DNA from: Liolophura sinensis
Lineage: Eukaryota; Mollusca; Polyplacophora; Chitonida; Chitonidae
NCBI RefSeq assembly: GCF_032854445.1
Contig: NC_088298.1
Coordinates: forward strand, 19,737,976 to 19,801,975
DNA: 64,000 nt
Direction of reading: 5' to 3'
The stretch's first letter is position 1; each line of letters opens with the position of its first letter. Below, piece after piece: positions 34,501 to 46,946 of this stretch. The position numbers were made by a program, and so were the translations under genes. Under the pieces are notes generated by a model. That model saw only the letters and a program-made list of their open reading frames with translations, ran no database searches and was not told the origin of the DNA.

Positions 34501-36990
34501 GTGTATTTTTTTTTTTTTTTACTGTACCCATTGTAATCTAAAATACCGTAATTTACACAACACAAGGTGATGTATTCCTTCATATAATTGATACAGTTAC
34601 TGACTTCACACAAAAGAAAACAATCCCAGGGTCATGCAGAGTTGACATACAGCGGCATGTGTTTTTGTGTGTTTGTGTGCAGATAAAAGAACGTTGACAT
34701 GTCTTACACAGTTACCCTTGAGGGGTCACCAGGGCATGGAGTTGTCCCCCTTTGTCCTAGATGGGGCCTATATACACGTTCTGATTGTTCCCCCTGGCTT
34801 TTGTATTATAACTTTTTTTGTACTTGATATAAGGGGAGATAATCGGGTGATGGGTTTGACCATGAGCAGCGATTACTGTACAAGTATTCTCTCTCCCACA
34901 TTTAAATATACCATCAAACCAAATTAAAGTGCTTCATTATTTTACACCTGCTGGTGTCTCTCTTTTTTATTTCTTCTCTTATTTCTATTCTGTTTCTTAC
35001 CTAAAAGGGTTAAAGAATGCTTCAGGGAGCAGGACAGGATATTTATATGTTTGATCGTAGTGTAATGCCATATGTAAGAATGTTTCCACTTGTGCGATGG
35101 CAACCAGTTGTATATATGTGAAGGAAACTGGAGAGCTCCACACGTAAGTCAACCACCAACCTTTGGCGACTTGCTGGCAAACTCTAATATATGACAAGTT
35201 GTCTTAGTGGAAGTCAAGTGGTCTCTAGTAAACTGCATGCAAGCCAACACAAAAGCAATGCGAACACTTTTTCACTACTTTAAAGGCCTCAAGAATAATT
35301 CCCGCTTGGGAATCTAGAAATTCCATGTCTGACTAAGAATGGGATTGAACCCATGTCTTTTTCGGGGATAATCTGAGGTCAGGTTTTATAAGTACAGTAC
35401 TGGTTAATTTTGTTCACGTTCATGATGCTGGTGAACAGTCATTCACCTGTATGATGACATTGGAGGAACTGTGGCAGAAGCAGTGGGAAAATGGAATCCT
35501 TGGCTAATACAAATGGCAGATAGCACCATTTATGTCAGCTGTCTGACAAACATCGGACTTAAACCACACTGGAAGAGGTGGATGTGAACATGTGAATCAA
35601 GCTCGGCAACACCACCCACCCCCACGCCACGCCATTCTTCAAGTTACGAGTGCTTTTTCCACACGGCTACCATATGTTTGGATTATTATAAGGTGAACCT
35701 TGATAATTTATAACAGGGACAATAATAATGGAGATGCCAAAGTTGTATACAATCCTTGTTAATTTACCTCAAGGACAGTGGAAATTGGATTACATACTCC
35801 TGGCAGCGCATGTGCTGCTCTCTACATCCACTTTACATTACTACCACCATTAGCAAATGTTGTACAGTGATCTTGAACAAAGCCGAGGTGACTGGCGTCA
35901 CGGTGATGAGACAAGAATTTAGTTGTAATAGAATAATATACACATGTATTCCGTTATCTAAAGTACGCACCACACCCGAAACAATTTTATTGATGAATAC
36001 TGATCATAAATATAGTTCTGCATGATGACACTGATGATCAGGCTAAGCCTGATCAAGCCTACGTGCGTCGCACAGGCGCCCAAGGTCAAGCTACTCAGGT
36101 GGTGGTAGTGATGTACAGCGAATGCAAAGAGTATGATTCCTTTGATCACTTATCAGTGGACTGATTTGTGTACTGAAGAGTTTTTAGTTTTGGAGAAACT
36201 TGTAGCTCACACCTGGTTGTAACTCCTATCCTTTCCAGTGTGATGCAAGAAAGGAATTTTTCACGTGTAAAGAGAACTCGGGGTGTATGCCATTTTGGTA
36301 GAGGACACATGTCCAGTGGCATATTTCATTTTGAGACCACCTGATTCGAGCATTGTTGACAGGAAATTGTCCACATGTGAAGTTATTTAGAGTTTGGAGA
36401 TTGTTATATGTGATCACAGGAAAGCTCTGTCCTGTTCAAGAATGGATGAATGAATGATGATGGCTTAATGCCAAATCGGCAATATCTCAGCCATGTCGTG
36501 AGGATCCTGTTATAGAGGTGAAGGTCACGTTAACATATCTTCTCTATATACACTGTTCTAAATGGCTCTGTCCTGACAACTTGGCGTCCCATTTAGGTTA
36601 CACATGCATAAAACAGGTGCAAGATTTGCCTCCGAACTGAGGTGTGAAGGAGTACTGATTGGTTAATACTGCCATACAGATATTTTCGGCGGCTGATGCA
36701 CGATAAATTTCTGCAGAATTTCAGAATTTTGTCCGTTTTGGATAGAACTGAAAACTTTTTTGCCAATGTCACTTCCTACTAACACCCACCCCCCAGAGGT
36801 TACCAAGGCAAAAACGCTATGATAGGTTGATTCTTTGATATGCTGTAGAAAAAAATGTAAGCTGCACTTGGCTGTATGGCATGATACCACGCGAAAGTTA
36901 AGGCATATGTATTTTAGAGGTTGAAGTGGACAAATTTATGAAGTACAGTAGTAAGAAATATCAGTCTGCTCGTGTTACCTATTGGCGGTG
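31530..36990. other. Noncoding T-rich stretch between the convergent genes
   Basis: Many T runs (about 31799, 31905, 33527-33549, 34206, 34508), further AATAAA sites (33552, 34133), an ACTATTATGTGGT microrepeat at 32195-32262, a degenerate V-type fragment near 35030-35190 (minus) and a tail-like piece at 36446-36515 (ATATCTCAGCCATGTCGTGA). No gene was recognised. Confidence 0.5.
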
Positions 36991-36997
36991 TTCACAC

Positions 36998-37003
36998 AAT
37001 AAA
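36998..37003 (+). terminator. Candidate poly(A) signal, + strand
   Basis: AATAAA, facing a minus-strand AATAAA 38 bp further on (37041-37046). Confidence 0.25.
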
Positions 37004-37040
37004 CAGAGAACAGGCTCAGTCGGTTTTATGAAGAACACTG

Positions 37041-37046
37041 TTTATT
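37041..37046 (-). terminator. Candidate poly(A) signal, - strand
   Basis: TTTATT on the + strand, read as AATAAA on the minus strand. It would be a distal site for the villin-like gene only if its 3' region is very long. Confidence 0.2.
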
Positions 37047-37368
37047 ATGAATAGAAGGATTGGTTTTCAGACGGGATTGCTACAGTAACTTATTTGTGCT
37101 GTTCCTACATGAAGGAACAAAATCTTACTTAAAAACTTGTTGCTAATACGCCCCAAATTTACCTTATTTCTTCCAGTTCAAGGCAACATAAAACTGCATG
37201 AATATGTATCAATATTTATACACATATGTTCAAATCTATGTACAAACATTGACTTGGCCAGTAATGGTACACATGACTATATAATGTGACCGTAAATACA
37301 TCAACAAAATTTACCTGGGCTGACCAATATTTGGGCTTTGTAATCAGTCTATGTTCAGAAGGCTAGAG

Positions 37369-39848
37369 AATTCCCCTTACAGATAAGGGCTTGTAATAAT
37401 GTGTAGGCCTACAGTTCATAGGATTCCCCTTACAGACAACGGCCTGTACTAATGTGTACAGTTTATAGGATATCCCTTATAGACAAGGGCCTGTAATAAT
37501 GTGTGTAGTTTATATGATTCCCCATACAGACAAGGGCCTGTAGTAATGTGTACAGTTCATAGGATTCCCCTTACAGACAAGGGCCTGTAGTAATGTGTAC
37601 AGTTTATGGGATTCCCCTTACAGACAAAGGCCTGTAGTAATGTGTACAGTTTACGGGATATCCCTTACAGAGAACAGCCTGTAGTAATGTGTACAGATTA
37701 TAGGCTTCCCCTGACAAAGGCCTGTAATAACATGTACAATTTATAGGATTCCCCTTACAGACAACAGCCTGTAGTAATGTGTACAGTTTATGGGATTCCC
37801 CTTACAGACAACAGCCTGTAGTAATGTGTACAGTTTATGGGATTCCCCTTACAGACAAGGGCCTGTAGTAATGTGTACAGTTTATGGGATTCCCCTTACA
37901 GACAAAGGCCTGTAGTAATGTGTACAGTTTATGGGATTACCCTTACAGACAACAGCCTGTAGTAATATGTACAGTTTATGGGATTCCCCTTACAGACAAC
38001 AGCCTGTAGTAATATGTACAGTTTATGGGATTCCCCTTACAGACAACAGCCTGTAGTAATGTGTACAGTTAATGGGATAACCCTTACAGACAACAGCCTG
38101 TACTAATGTGTACAGTTTATGGGATTCCCCTTACAGACAACGACCTGTAGTAATGTGTACAGTTTATGGGATAACCCTTACAGACAAGGGCCTGTAGTAA
38201 TGAGTGAGTGGGTGCTTGGGGTTTAACGTCGTTCTCAAAAATTTTTCAGTCATATGACGACGACCTGTAGTAATGTGTACAGTTTATGGGATTCCCCTTA
38301 CAGACAAAGGCCTGTAGTAATGTGTACAGTTTATGGGATTCCCCTTACAGACAAAGGCCTGTAGTAATATGTACAGTTTATGGGATTCCTCTTACAGACA
38401 AGGGCCTGTAGTAATGTGTACAGTTTATGGGGTTTCCCTTACAGACAATGGCCTGTAGTAATGTGTACAGTTTATGGGATTCCCCTTACAGACAACGACC
38501 TGTAGTAATGTGTACAGTTTATGGGATTCCCCTTACAGACAACGACCTGTAGTAATATGTACAGTTTATGGGGTTTCCCTTACAGACAATGGGCTGTAGT
38601 AATGTGTACAGTTTATGGGATTCCCCTTACAGACAACAGTCTGTAGTAATGTGTACAGTTTATGGGATTCCCCTTACAGACAACGGCCTGTACTAATGTG
38701 TACAGTTTATGGGATTCCCCTTACAGACAACGACCTGTAGTAATGTGTACAGTTTATGGGGTTTCCCTTACAGACAAAGGCCTGTAGTAATGTGTACAGT
38801 TTATGGGATTCCTCTTACAGACAAGGGCCTGTAGTAATGTGTACAGTTTATGGGGTTTCCCTTACAGACAATGGCCTGTAGTAATGTGTACAGTTTATGG
38901 GATTCCCCTTACAGGCAACAGTCTGTAGTAATGTGTACAGTTTATGGGATTCCCCTTACAGACAAGGGCCTGTAGTAATGTGTACAGTTTATGGGATTCC
39001 CCTTACAGACAACAGCCTGTAGTAATGTGTACAGTTTATGGGATTCCCCTTACAGACAACGACCTGTAGTAATGTGTACAGTTTATGGGGTTTCCCTTAC
39101 AGACAATGGGCTGTAGTAATGTGTACAGTTTATGGGATTCCCCTTACAGACAACAGTCTGTAGTAATGTGTACAGTTTATGGGATTCCCCTTACAGACAA
39201 GGGCCTGTAATAATGTGTACAGTTTATGGGGTTTCCCTTACAGACAATGGCCTGTAGTAATGTGTACAGTTTATGGGATTCCCCTTACAGACAACAGTCT
39301 GTAGTAATGTGTACAGTTTATGGGATTCCCCTTACAGACAACAGTCTGTAGTAATGTGTACAGTTTATGGGATTCCCCTTACAGTTTATGGGATTCCCCT
39401 TACAGACAACAGCCTGTAGTAATGTGTACAGTTTATGGGATAACCCTTACAGACAAGGGCCTGTAGTAATGAGTGAGTGAGTGCTTGGGGTTTAATGTCG
39501 TTCTCAACAATTTTTCAGTCATATGATGACGACCTGTAGTAATGTGTACAGTTTATGGGATTCCCCTTACAGACAAAGGCCTGTAGTAATGTGTACAGTT
39601 TATGGGATTCCCCTTACAGACAAAGGCCTGTAGTAATATGTACAGTTTATGGGGTTTCCCTTACAGACAAAGGCCTGTAGTAATGTGTACAGTTTATTGG
39701 ATTCCCCTTACAGACAAAGGCCTGTAGTAATATGTACAGTTTATGGGGTTTCCCTTACAGACAAAGGCCTGTAGTAATGTGTACAGTTTATGGGGTTTCC
39801 CTTACAGACAAAGGCCTGTAGTAATGTGTACAGTTTATGGGATTTCCC
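37369..39848. repeat. Large 47-bp minisatellite, about 50 units, with embedded SINE tails
   Basis: Unit ACAGTTTATGGGATTCCCCT, TACAGACAA..GCCTGTAGTAATGTGT. SINE-A tails (GAGTGAGTG.GTGCTTGGGG ... TTTTTCAGTCATATGA) interrupt it at about 38202-38262 and 39471-39532. Both sit in the same sequence context and are offset by about 1269 bp. Confidence 0.96.
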
Positions 39849-40589
39849 TTAAAGTGAACATAAAGTCAGTCACTAAAGCTAAATTAATTAAACAAGTAGT
39901 ATTCCAGTGGTAAAAAGTTCTACAATGCTTATCAACAAAATAAATAGCAAACAATTGTTAGTACCTTGCCACTCATTTTATTGGTGCCCTTTTACCGAAG
40001 ACAGAACCTTCCCATTGATAACAGGCTACGAAAGATATTTTTGTAATAAATCTGACCTTGATAAGGAAAAATAGTCACAATACTTTTCTTCAAGCAACGA
40101 CTCTCCCGAGGCAGTTTTCTTGCCAGCTCACCCTCCATGTCCTGTCATGTTACTGCTGCCTCCTGCCTCCTGCCCAGCATGTAGGCGTTGTGACATGGGT
40201 AACTGTTCTGAGTTCCCTCCTCATAAATGTGTGGTCCCAAATGCATCAGTTTAACACTTAAACTAACCACAAAATCTAACTGATTTCATCAATATCTGTA
40301 TATCCACTTTGAACAAACACACTGACAATCGAGAGCAAATAGGTTTTTTGACGTGACAGCTAATTATCATGTGACCTTTTCAGTGCTAGTGATTGGTCAA
40401 GTTCACAAGGGCTTCTACAACATGGCTACTCAGAGTGAATTGTCCAACAGTGCCATACCCCCAATGTCGAACTTCGTCTTCTCCGCTTTAAAAACTTAAT
40501 AGAATTTTTTTTACATATTTTTCTGTGATAACTGTGTTCTGTAACTGTTTTCTATGTATATATAGTCGCAGACTTGATGTTCACTTTAA
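39849..40589. mobile_element. 741-bp TTAA-flanked nonautonomous DNA element
   Basis: Left end TTAAAGTGAACATAAAGTC (39849-39867) and right end GACTTGATGTTCACTTTAA (40571-40589) are inverted repeats matching at 18 of 19 positions, with TTAA at each outer edge. No transposase frame is present. It abuts the last unit of the 47-bp array. Confidence 0.8.
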
Positions 40590-42473
40590 AAGTAATATAA
40601 GGGCCTGTATTAAAAATAACATAAGGGTCTGTATATAATAATGTGCCAAGTTCACATGGCTCCCTTTTATAAAGATAAGGCGTTGTGTATAGTTTCCACT
40701 GTGCAAAAACAAGTAACATGTTGTTGTTGCACCATCAAGTACAGCACAAATATGTCTAAAATGGCTGCAAGGGTGAAAATACCTGTATGTACATGTGACA
40801 TGGAAATTTACATATTTAAACAAATGTGGCGCCAAACAATGTTTTGCAAACTACTGAGAAAAAAACAAAAAAAAACCCACCAGAAATGGAACAATTCAGA
40901 TAAATATTTCACAACCTAGAACCACTTTCACAAAATATCATAAATCAAATTTCTCACATCATTTTTTCTTCTTTTTTTGTCGTTGTCGTAAATGATGTCT
41001 ATATTATTGTCCTAATTAAAGGGACGTGCATTACAAGTGGAGATACGACAAATATTTACACCAAACTGTCCACAACGTAGAGCATATCTTATTCATAATG
41101 TAAATTCATAACATGTATGTATACTGAGCTATATAATACTTTTCTTTGATTAGGTCACATTGTTGTTAATCACCACTGTATCTTGTTCATTTTCCAACAC
41201 AAAAAAACGGGCCCTCACAATTTGTGTCTACCATATCGGCATATTTTGTGAAAAAGTCCTGAACAGTTTTAAAACAAAGAATGAATTCTACAGACTCACT
41301 ACAAGCCCGCCACTGGCAGGCTATAGGCATGCTACTTGATAGCCAATCTAAAGTAGGCTTTTTAACCTACCCTAAATAATCAACAAATTTTACCACATAC
41401 ATGCTGCATGTTTTGGCATATTACAAGAATGTTTCAATTGCATTTGAACTATACATTTTTAGTTTTTAAAATCGAAAGTTATACTTTACTGGTCGAATTT
41501 GCAGAGAATTTAGGGTAGTTTGTATACTTATCTTGTCTGCCATGAAAACTGAACACTACTCATATACACAATTTGTGGCTGAAGTGCAGTTCTTTTCAGA
41601 AAAAGCACAAGAAAACAAATTCTCAGAACAGCTCATTCTCAACAAATATTATAATGACGAATGATTATTAACAAAACCAGGCCAGATATGCCAGATATGA
41701 ATGATTGATATGTAATATACATAGAAAGAGATAAATACAGGTCTCTGTAAACCTTTATAAAACATAAACACTTGATATACATGTATATTTTACATATACC
41801 AATATATGTATAAAGCATATATCTATCTACCTATATATATATATATATATGACGTTCACTTTAAATGATTTTCACACACACTTTAAATGATGTTCACACA
41901 CACACACTGCATGTATAGTGACTTGAAGCAGAATGAATACCAAGGTCGCTGTGGAATGCAAGACTGCATACAGAATGGTTATGACATGCAGTCAGAATAA
42001 AGATAAAATATGCCAAGCTGTTTGAAAGGACAACTGGAGAAAAAAAACTACATGTATACTTGATCTATAACACAGAACTTGGACGAAAATGGTTTTGAAA
42101 TATTTTTTTTCTCTTATTTATAATCCTATCGTAATACACAGAACAGACTTGGAATGTCAGAGGAACGTCAAGTTCATTCACAAGAATAAATTGTTGATCT
42201 TAAAACAAGAAATGAAATCTTAAAACACGAAATGAAGTCTTAAAAAAGAAACACCATGAAGAAAAGAAACACTTTTGTCTTCAACCTGCAGACGAAAGTT
42301 GTAAAATACATACCTTATTACCTAACAAAAATTGAAAAAAAAAAACAACAACTTTGTGAATGTCAACCTCTACATGTACCTTATAAAAGGTTTAACAGAT
42401 TATTCTCATGATTAGACACTTTAGCATGCTCGTGAAGAGTTGGCTGGCATTGGAAATTTATAATATTTAATTT
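40590..42473. other. Noncoding stretch, 3' side of the villin-like gene
   Basis: A sequence at about 41385-41440 (AATCAACAAATTTTACCACA, GCTGCATGTTTTGGCATATT) is a diverged relative of the insert in the 41-bp array near 26825-26880. (TA)n lies at 41831-41850, followed by two CACTTTAAATGAT.TTCACACAC units. No gene. Confidence 0.5.
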
Positions 42474-42785
42474 CTAAAATACTGTATTTCACCCAAAACT
42501 TAGCATTAGCAGAAATACTGTATTTCACCTAAAGCTTATCATTAGCTGAAATAGGGCTACTGTATTTCACCTACAGCTCGGCGTTAGCAGAAATACTGTA
42601 TTTCACCTAAAGCTTATCATTAGCTGAAATAGGGCTACTGTATTTCACCTACAGCTTAGCGTTAGCAGAAATACTGTATTTCACTTAAAGCTTAGCATTA
42701 GCAGAAATAGGCGTACTGTACTTCACCTAATGCTAAGTATTAGCAGAAATACTGTATTTCCCCTAAAGCTTAGCGTTAGCACATT
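42474..42785. repeat. Tandem repeat, about 36/79-bp units (ACTGTATTTCACCTAAAGCT)
   Basis: Eight half-units alternating TAGCAGAAATACTGTATTTC and GCTGAAATAGGGCTACTG. Confidence 0.88.
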
Positions 42786-43747
42786 TTGCTTGATTATGAT
42801 TGAATAATCCCCTTTGTGGGTCTACATGTGAGCTTTTTTTCTCGTGAAGCTTGATAAATTTTTTATCAAAGACACTCAAGTGTTCACATCAAAACTGTCA
42901 TTTTAAGGCCCTTGTGTGCTTACGAAAATGCATTTTACATGCACACCTTTAGGTGAAATGTTAAATACATAAAGAAAGCAGGTTGACCAAAATTCTGAAC
43001 ACACTTGACATACCCAGCAACAGTTAACATACTCACACAAAATTGAATGGTTTTCCACACCTTAAGTTAGAAAGTCAAAAAATTGATATGTAACAGTGAA
43101 AACTGTCTTCTTAATCAACTCTATGAAAGAAAGGGGTTGGTGGCCAGTTTGTAAGTAGAATCATCTTTTCATATGAGAGTTCTTCCCCCTGAATGGATGA
43201 CTTACTGATCAATCAATTACAACTAAACATATACATATGTTTCTTTTTACATATCTTTCTTTTCAAATTTAAATGACTCATCAATCCAACCTCAAGAGAA
43301 AGGAAACTGCTTCAGATGCATCAGAGAGTTTGAAAATAAAAACTTGTTCCCAAGAAAAATGTTCCATACAAAACTTTATTTCTGTAATACAACATTAATA
43401 TCTACATCCAAATAAAATAACACAGAAAACCTTTATGCTATCTTTGAAATTAAGTAGAAGATATAATTATTTAACATCAATGACAGCAGATGCAAGTGGA
43501 AACGTGAGTACAGTACAGGAAGTATCTGAAAAGTACACCTAAAAGAAAACACAGTACACTTAAAAAACAAACAAAAAAGTACATTCAAAATTGTGACAAG
43601 GTAATTCAGACCACACGGTTGACTGGTAACAAGAAAGTGAAAGTACATTTACAACCCCTTGCAGGAAACGGACACTTGTAACAGTGTACAATTAAATTAA
43701 ATTGATTACACTTCAAATTTTGACATACATGTACAGTGATGAAGTGT
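42786..43747. other. Noncoding stretch with candidate villin poly(A) signal
   Basis: TTTATT at 43375-43380 reads AATAAA on the minus strand, 3.45 kb past the villin stop. 42786-42990 carries a copy of an old dispersed repeat also seen at 15166-15375 and 63795-64000. Confidence 0.4.
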
Positions 43748-44190
43748 AACAAAGCATACAAGTACACTTACAATTTGAAAACACAGGAATGAAGTGTAGG
43801 TAACAAACATGACAAAGAAGTACAAGTACACTTAACAACTGGAAAACACATGGATGAAGTGTAACAAAGTACAAGTACACTTACAACTTGAAAACACATG
43901 GGTGAAGTGTAACAACATACAAGTACATTTACAACTTGAAAACACATGGGTGAAGTGTAACAAAGTACAAGTACACTTACACCCTGAAAACACATGGATG
44001 AAGTGTAACAAAGTACAAGTATACTTACAACCTGAATACACATGGATGAAGTGTAACAAAGTACAAGTACACTTACAACCTGAAAACACATGGATGAAGT
44101 GTAACAAAGTACAAGTACACTTACAACTTGAAAACGCATGGTTGACATCAAACAAAGAAGTACATATACACTTAAAATTTGGAAACAAAT
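43748..44190. repeat. 48-bp minisatellite (GTGTAACAAAGTACAAGTAC)
   Basis: About nine units of GAAGTGTAACAAAGTACAAG, TACACTTACAAC.TGAAAACACATGG. The period of 48 is a multiple of 3, so open frames appear on both strands without being genes. Confidence 0.93.
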
Positions 44191-46832
44191 GACTTAATGT
44201 AACAAGTAAGTACAAGTACAGTTGCTAATTAAAAAAACAAAGCACGTACGTCACAAAGAACGAACATTGCAAACAAGCCACATTTACAAATCCAACTAGA
44301 AGTTGACAAAGACCAGTATGGAAGCCACGCATCCGCTGGAAGGGGAGTACACTGTTACATGTATGTATTAAATGCATGCTCTGGTGAAGGAAGGTTTCTG
44401 AATTGCACTATAATATTTTAATACATTGTAACAATCATAATAATTCAACAATACAATTAAAACGCCCATCTCCTACCGGTGATAAATGAACAGTGACAGA
44501 CAGATCATCAATTTACAAAAACTTCGGTTTGTAATAAGCTTGGAATATGTTCAGCTCGGAAATAATGAGCAGTGCAAAATATATACATGTGTACAATCAG
44601 CTTATTATCATTTATCCTATTTCATGTTACATTACTTTTTTTTTTTTTTTTTTTTTGTTTGACAGGATTTACTGAGGATACTTCTACTGTGTTATGGCCC
44701 GATTAGGAACAAGATCAGCAAAATGCAACTGAATGTTGTCTACGGGAAGATAACTAACTTCCTTTGTTATTTTTTCTTTTAAATAAGTATCTTTTGGCTG
44801 TTTTCTTGACTGAATACAAAAAAGAAAAACTATATAAAAGTTTTTTTGTGACAGAAAGCCTTTTTGACAACTGTGAAAATGGCTTTAAAACCAAAGAGAA
44901 GAAACCCTGCTGTACTCAGCAACAGGATACGATGCACACAAATGAACATGCCAACTGCTTAAATATTGCCTCAATTATGCAAAATGAACTAACACAAGTG
45001 TAAACCAATCAAATTCTAATCATGTATTTACAGATAGTGCCAAAATATAGGAATAGACTCCTCATTTGACTCATGTTTTTGTCTTTGGAAATTCTTTGAC
45101 TTGCATTAGTTCTGTCCATAACAGCCAACAGAATCTGGATGTAGAAATCAATTTGTATTAGACGTAAAAAGTCACTTGCTTTTAAACCGAAAGTCATAAA
45201 ATATTACTTTTGGCATTGAAACTTCCATCCATATTTCCAATAAAGATTTCATCCTACTTTCCAAAGAAACATCAAAACATCTTTGTAAGATCATTAGAAT
45301 TTTAAAAATAATGAGTAAAGCTTAGTCATGGATGGCATTTTATTGATTTATTTATTGATTTGATTGGTGTTTTGTGCCGTATTCAAGAATATTTCACTTA
45401 TACCTGGGCGGCCACGACCATCCGCAGACAGTTGGCAGAGAGATGACACTTTAGTTTAGGTCAAATACAGTATTAAAACCTTACAACTGAATGTAACCCT
45501 TAAAGGAAAAGACCTCTAAAACTGACGTAGACATCACTAAATAGACCACTTAAAACTATGCATAAGTACACTTTCATTTACTTCTTCAGATTTTTGTGAA
45601 GAGAGTTAAAGGTGTTCAAACATTTGAATTCTAAGGTAGGCTTTATGGAGCATACTACCAGAGTTTAGGAACTCTGATGTCAGAGGAAGTTTTCCCAACT
45701 CTAATGATGACAATGAATGTTGGAATAACTCTTTTTACCCATGAGTAAAAGATTACTGAAATAATGTTCCCAAAAATTCCTTCCTCTGGTCAGCATTAGA
45801 AGAAAAAGGTGACATGACGTCAGAGTACCTAGATAGTATCAGTATGGCCCATAAAGCCCATTGGTGAATTCAAATATTTGAATGCCTTTCAACACTCTTA
45901 ATCAAATCTGAAAAAAAAAAATCAAAATATTTTTACGCATAGTTTTCAGTTGTCTGTATGAAGCGTCTTACTTCACATTTTAGCTTGTTTTTACTTTATC
46001 TCTGATTTCCACTTTTGACATTTTCATAAACAAAGCAAAAACCAAAAAAAAGAACACACACAACCACAAATGCTGATATGCAGTCAGACCTGTCGTATGT
46101 GGCCAGTGAAAGGAAACACAAAATAACTGGCTGCTTAAAACAGGTGGTCACTTAAAACACGTTGGGTAGAAGCTCAACCCAACACCTTACTTATTCCCAA
46201 CGGTTATTAAGCCTATGCAGTATTCTCGTATTGATTATTAACCCAAAGAACAAACAATAGTTAAATAAACAACCATTTGGGTGACTTTTTTTAAAGGAAA
46301 AAAAATTTGCTGACAATGATTATCACTTTTGGCCTATACTTTTGACCAAAAACATTATTTCAAAGACTAAAACAAGACCTTTCTGGTATGCAAATTTTTG
46401 GTGTCAGGTCTTGTGTAAATATAAGATAAATATTTCACTAAAATAACTTTTTTTTTCTTTCCTTTTTTTCAGGTTTTTTGTGGAATGTTTTATAATATCA
46501 TAACAAAACAGACATGACATGGCTACAATGAACAAGTCAGACTAGTACATTGTTCACGTTTGATGCAGTCAGATCTTATTAACATGTAACACTGTTACTA
46601 TGGTTACACAACACAAGGTTCATGTGGGGATTTTGCATCAAAATGATAATGATAAAACAGTTTGGACAGATTTTTGCCACTTTCAAACAAAAAGTTGTTG
46701 GTTTCCTGACAATTTTCATAGTCTTTGGCCTTCTCACTCCTCATTACCACAGTTCTGACTGACTGGACGTCAGGTAACCACATCTGTCTGAAGAGCTTTC
46801 CCATTCTCTAAACCTCACGCAGAAGTTCATCT
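44191..46832 (-). other. Probable 3' untranslated region of the villin-like gene
   Basis: Directly after the stop on the minus strand. A V-type SINE tail fragment lies at 45345-45440 (minus) and a T tract at 44637-44656. No other gene was recognised. Confidence 0.45.
45345..45440 (-). mobile_element. V-type SINE tail fragment
   Basis: TTTGATTGGTGTTTTGTGCC, CAAGAATATTTCACTTATAC, then CACGACCATCCGCAGAC after an internal deletion. Confidence 0.8.
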
Positions 46833-46946
46833 TTAAAAGAGTCCAGTGTTTTTCTTCATCTGTACTTGTTTCCAAACAGGCTTTCCAAGGAACTCGGAAT
46901 GCTTCATTTTGAAAACTTTCTCAAAGTCTTCTTCTGTCAAGTGAAT
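46833..46946 (-). CDS. Villin-like terminal exon: C-terminal headpiece and stop
   Basis: 37 codons plus TAA after acceptor [28 protein letters not shown], then [14 protein letters not shown], is an intact headpiece subdomain with the hydrophobic core Phe residues, the Trp cap, the KK pair and the C-terminal Leu-Phe used for F-actin binding. Confidence 0.96.
   Translation of the reverse strand: MHLTEEDFEKVFKMKHSEFLGKPVWKQVQMKKNTGLF

Noticed and set aside
43768-44215. Open frames of 112-127 codons on both strands
   Set aside because: Product of the 48-bp repeat; all phases repeat the same 16-residue motif.
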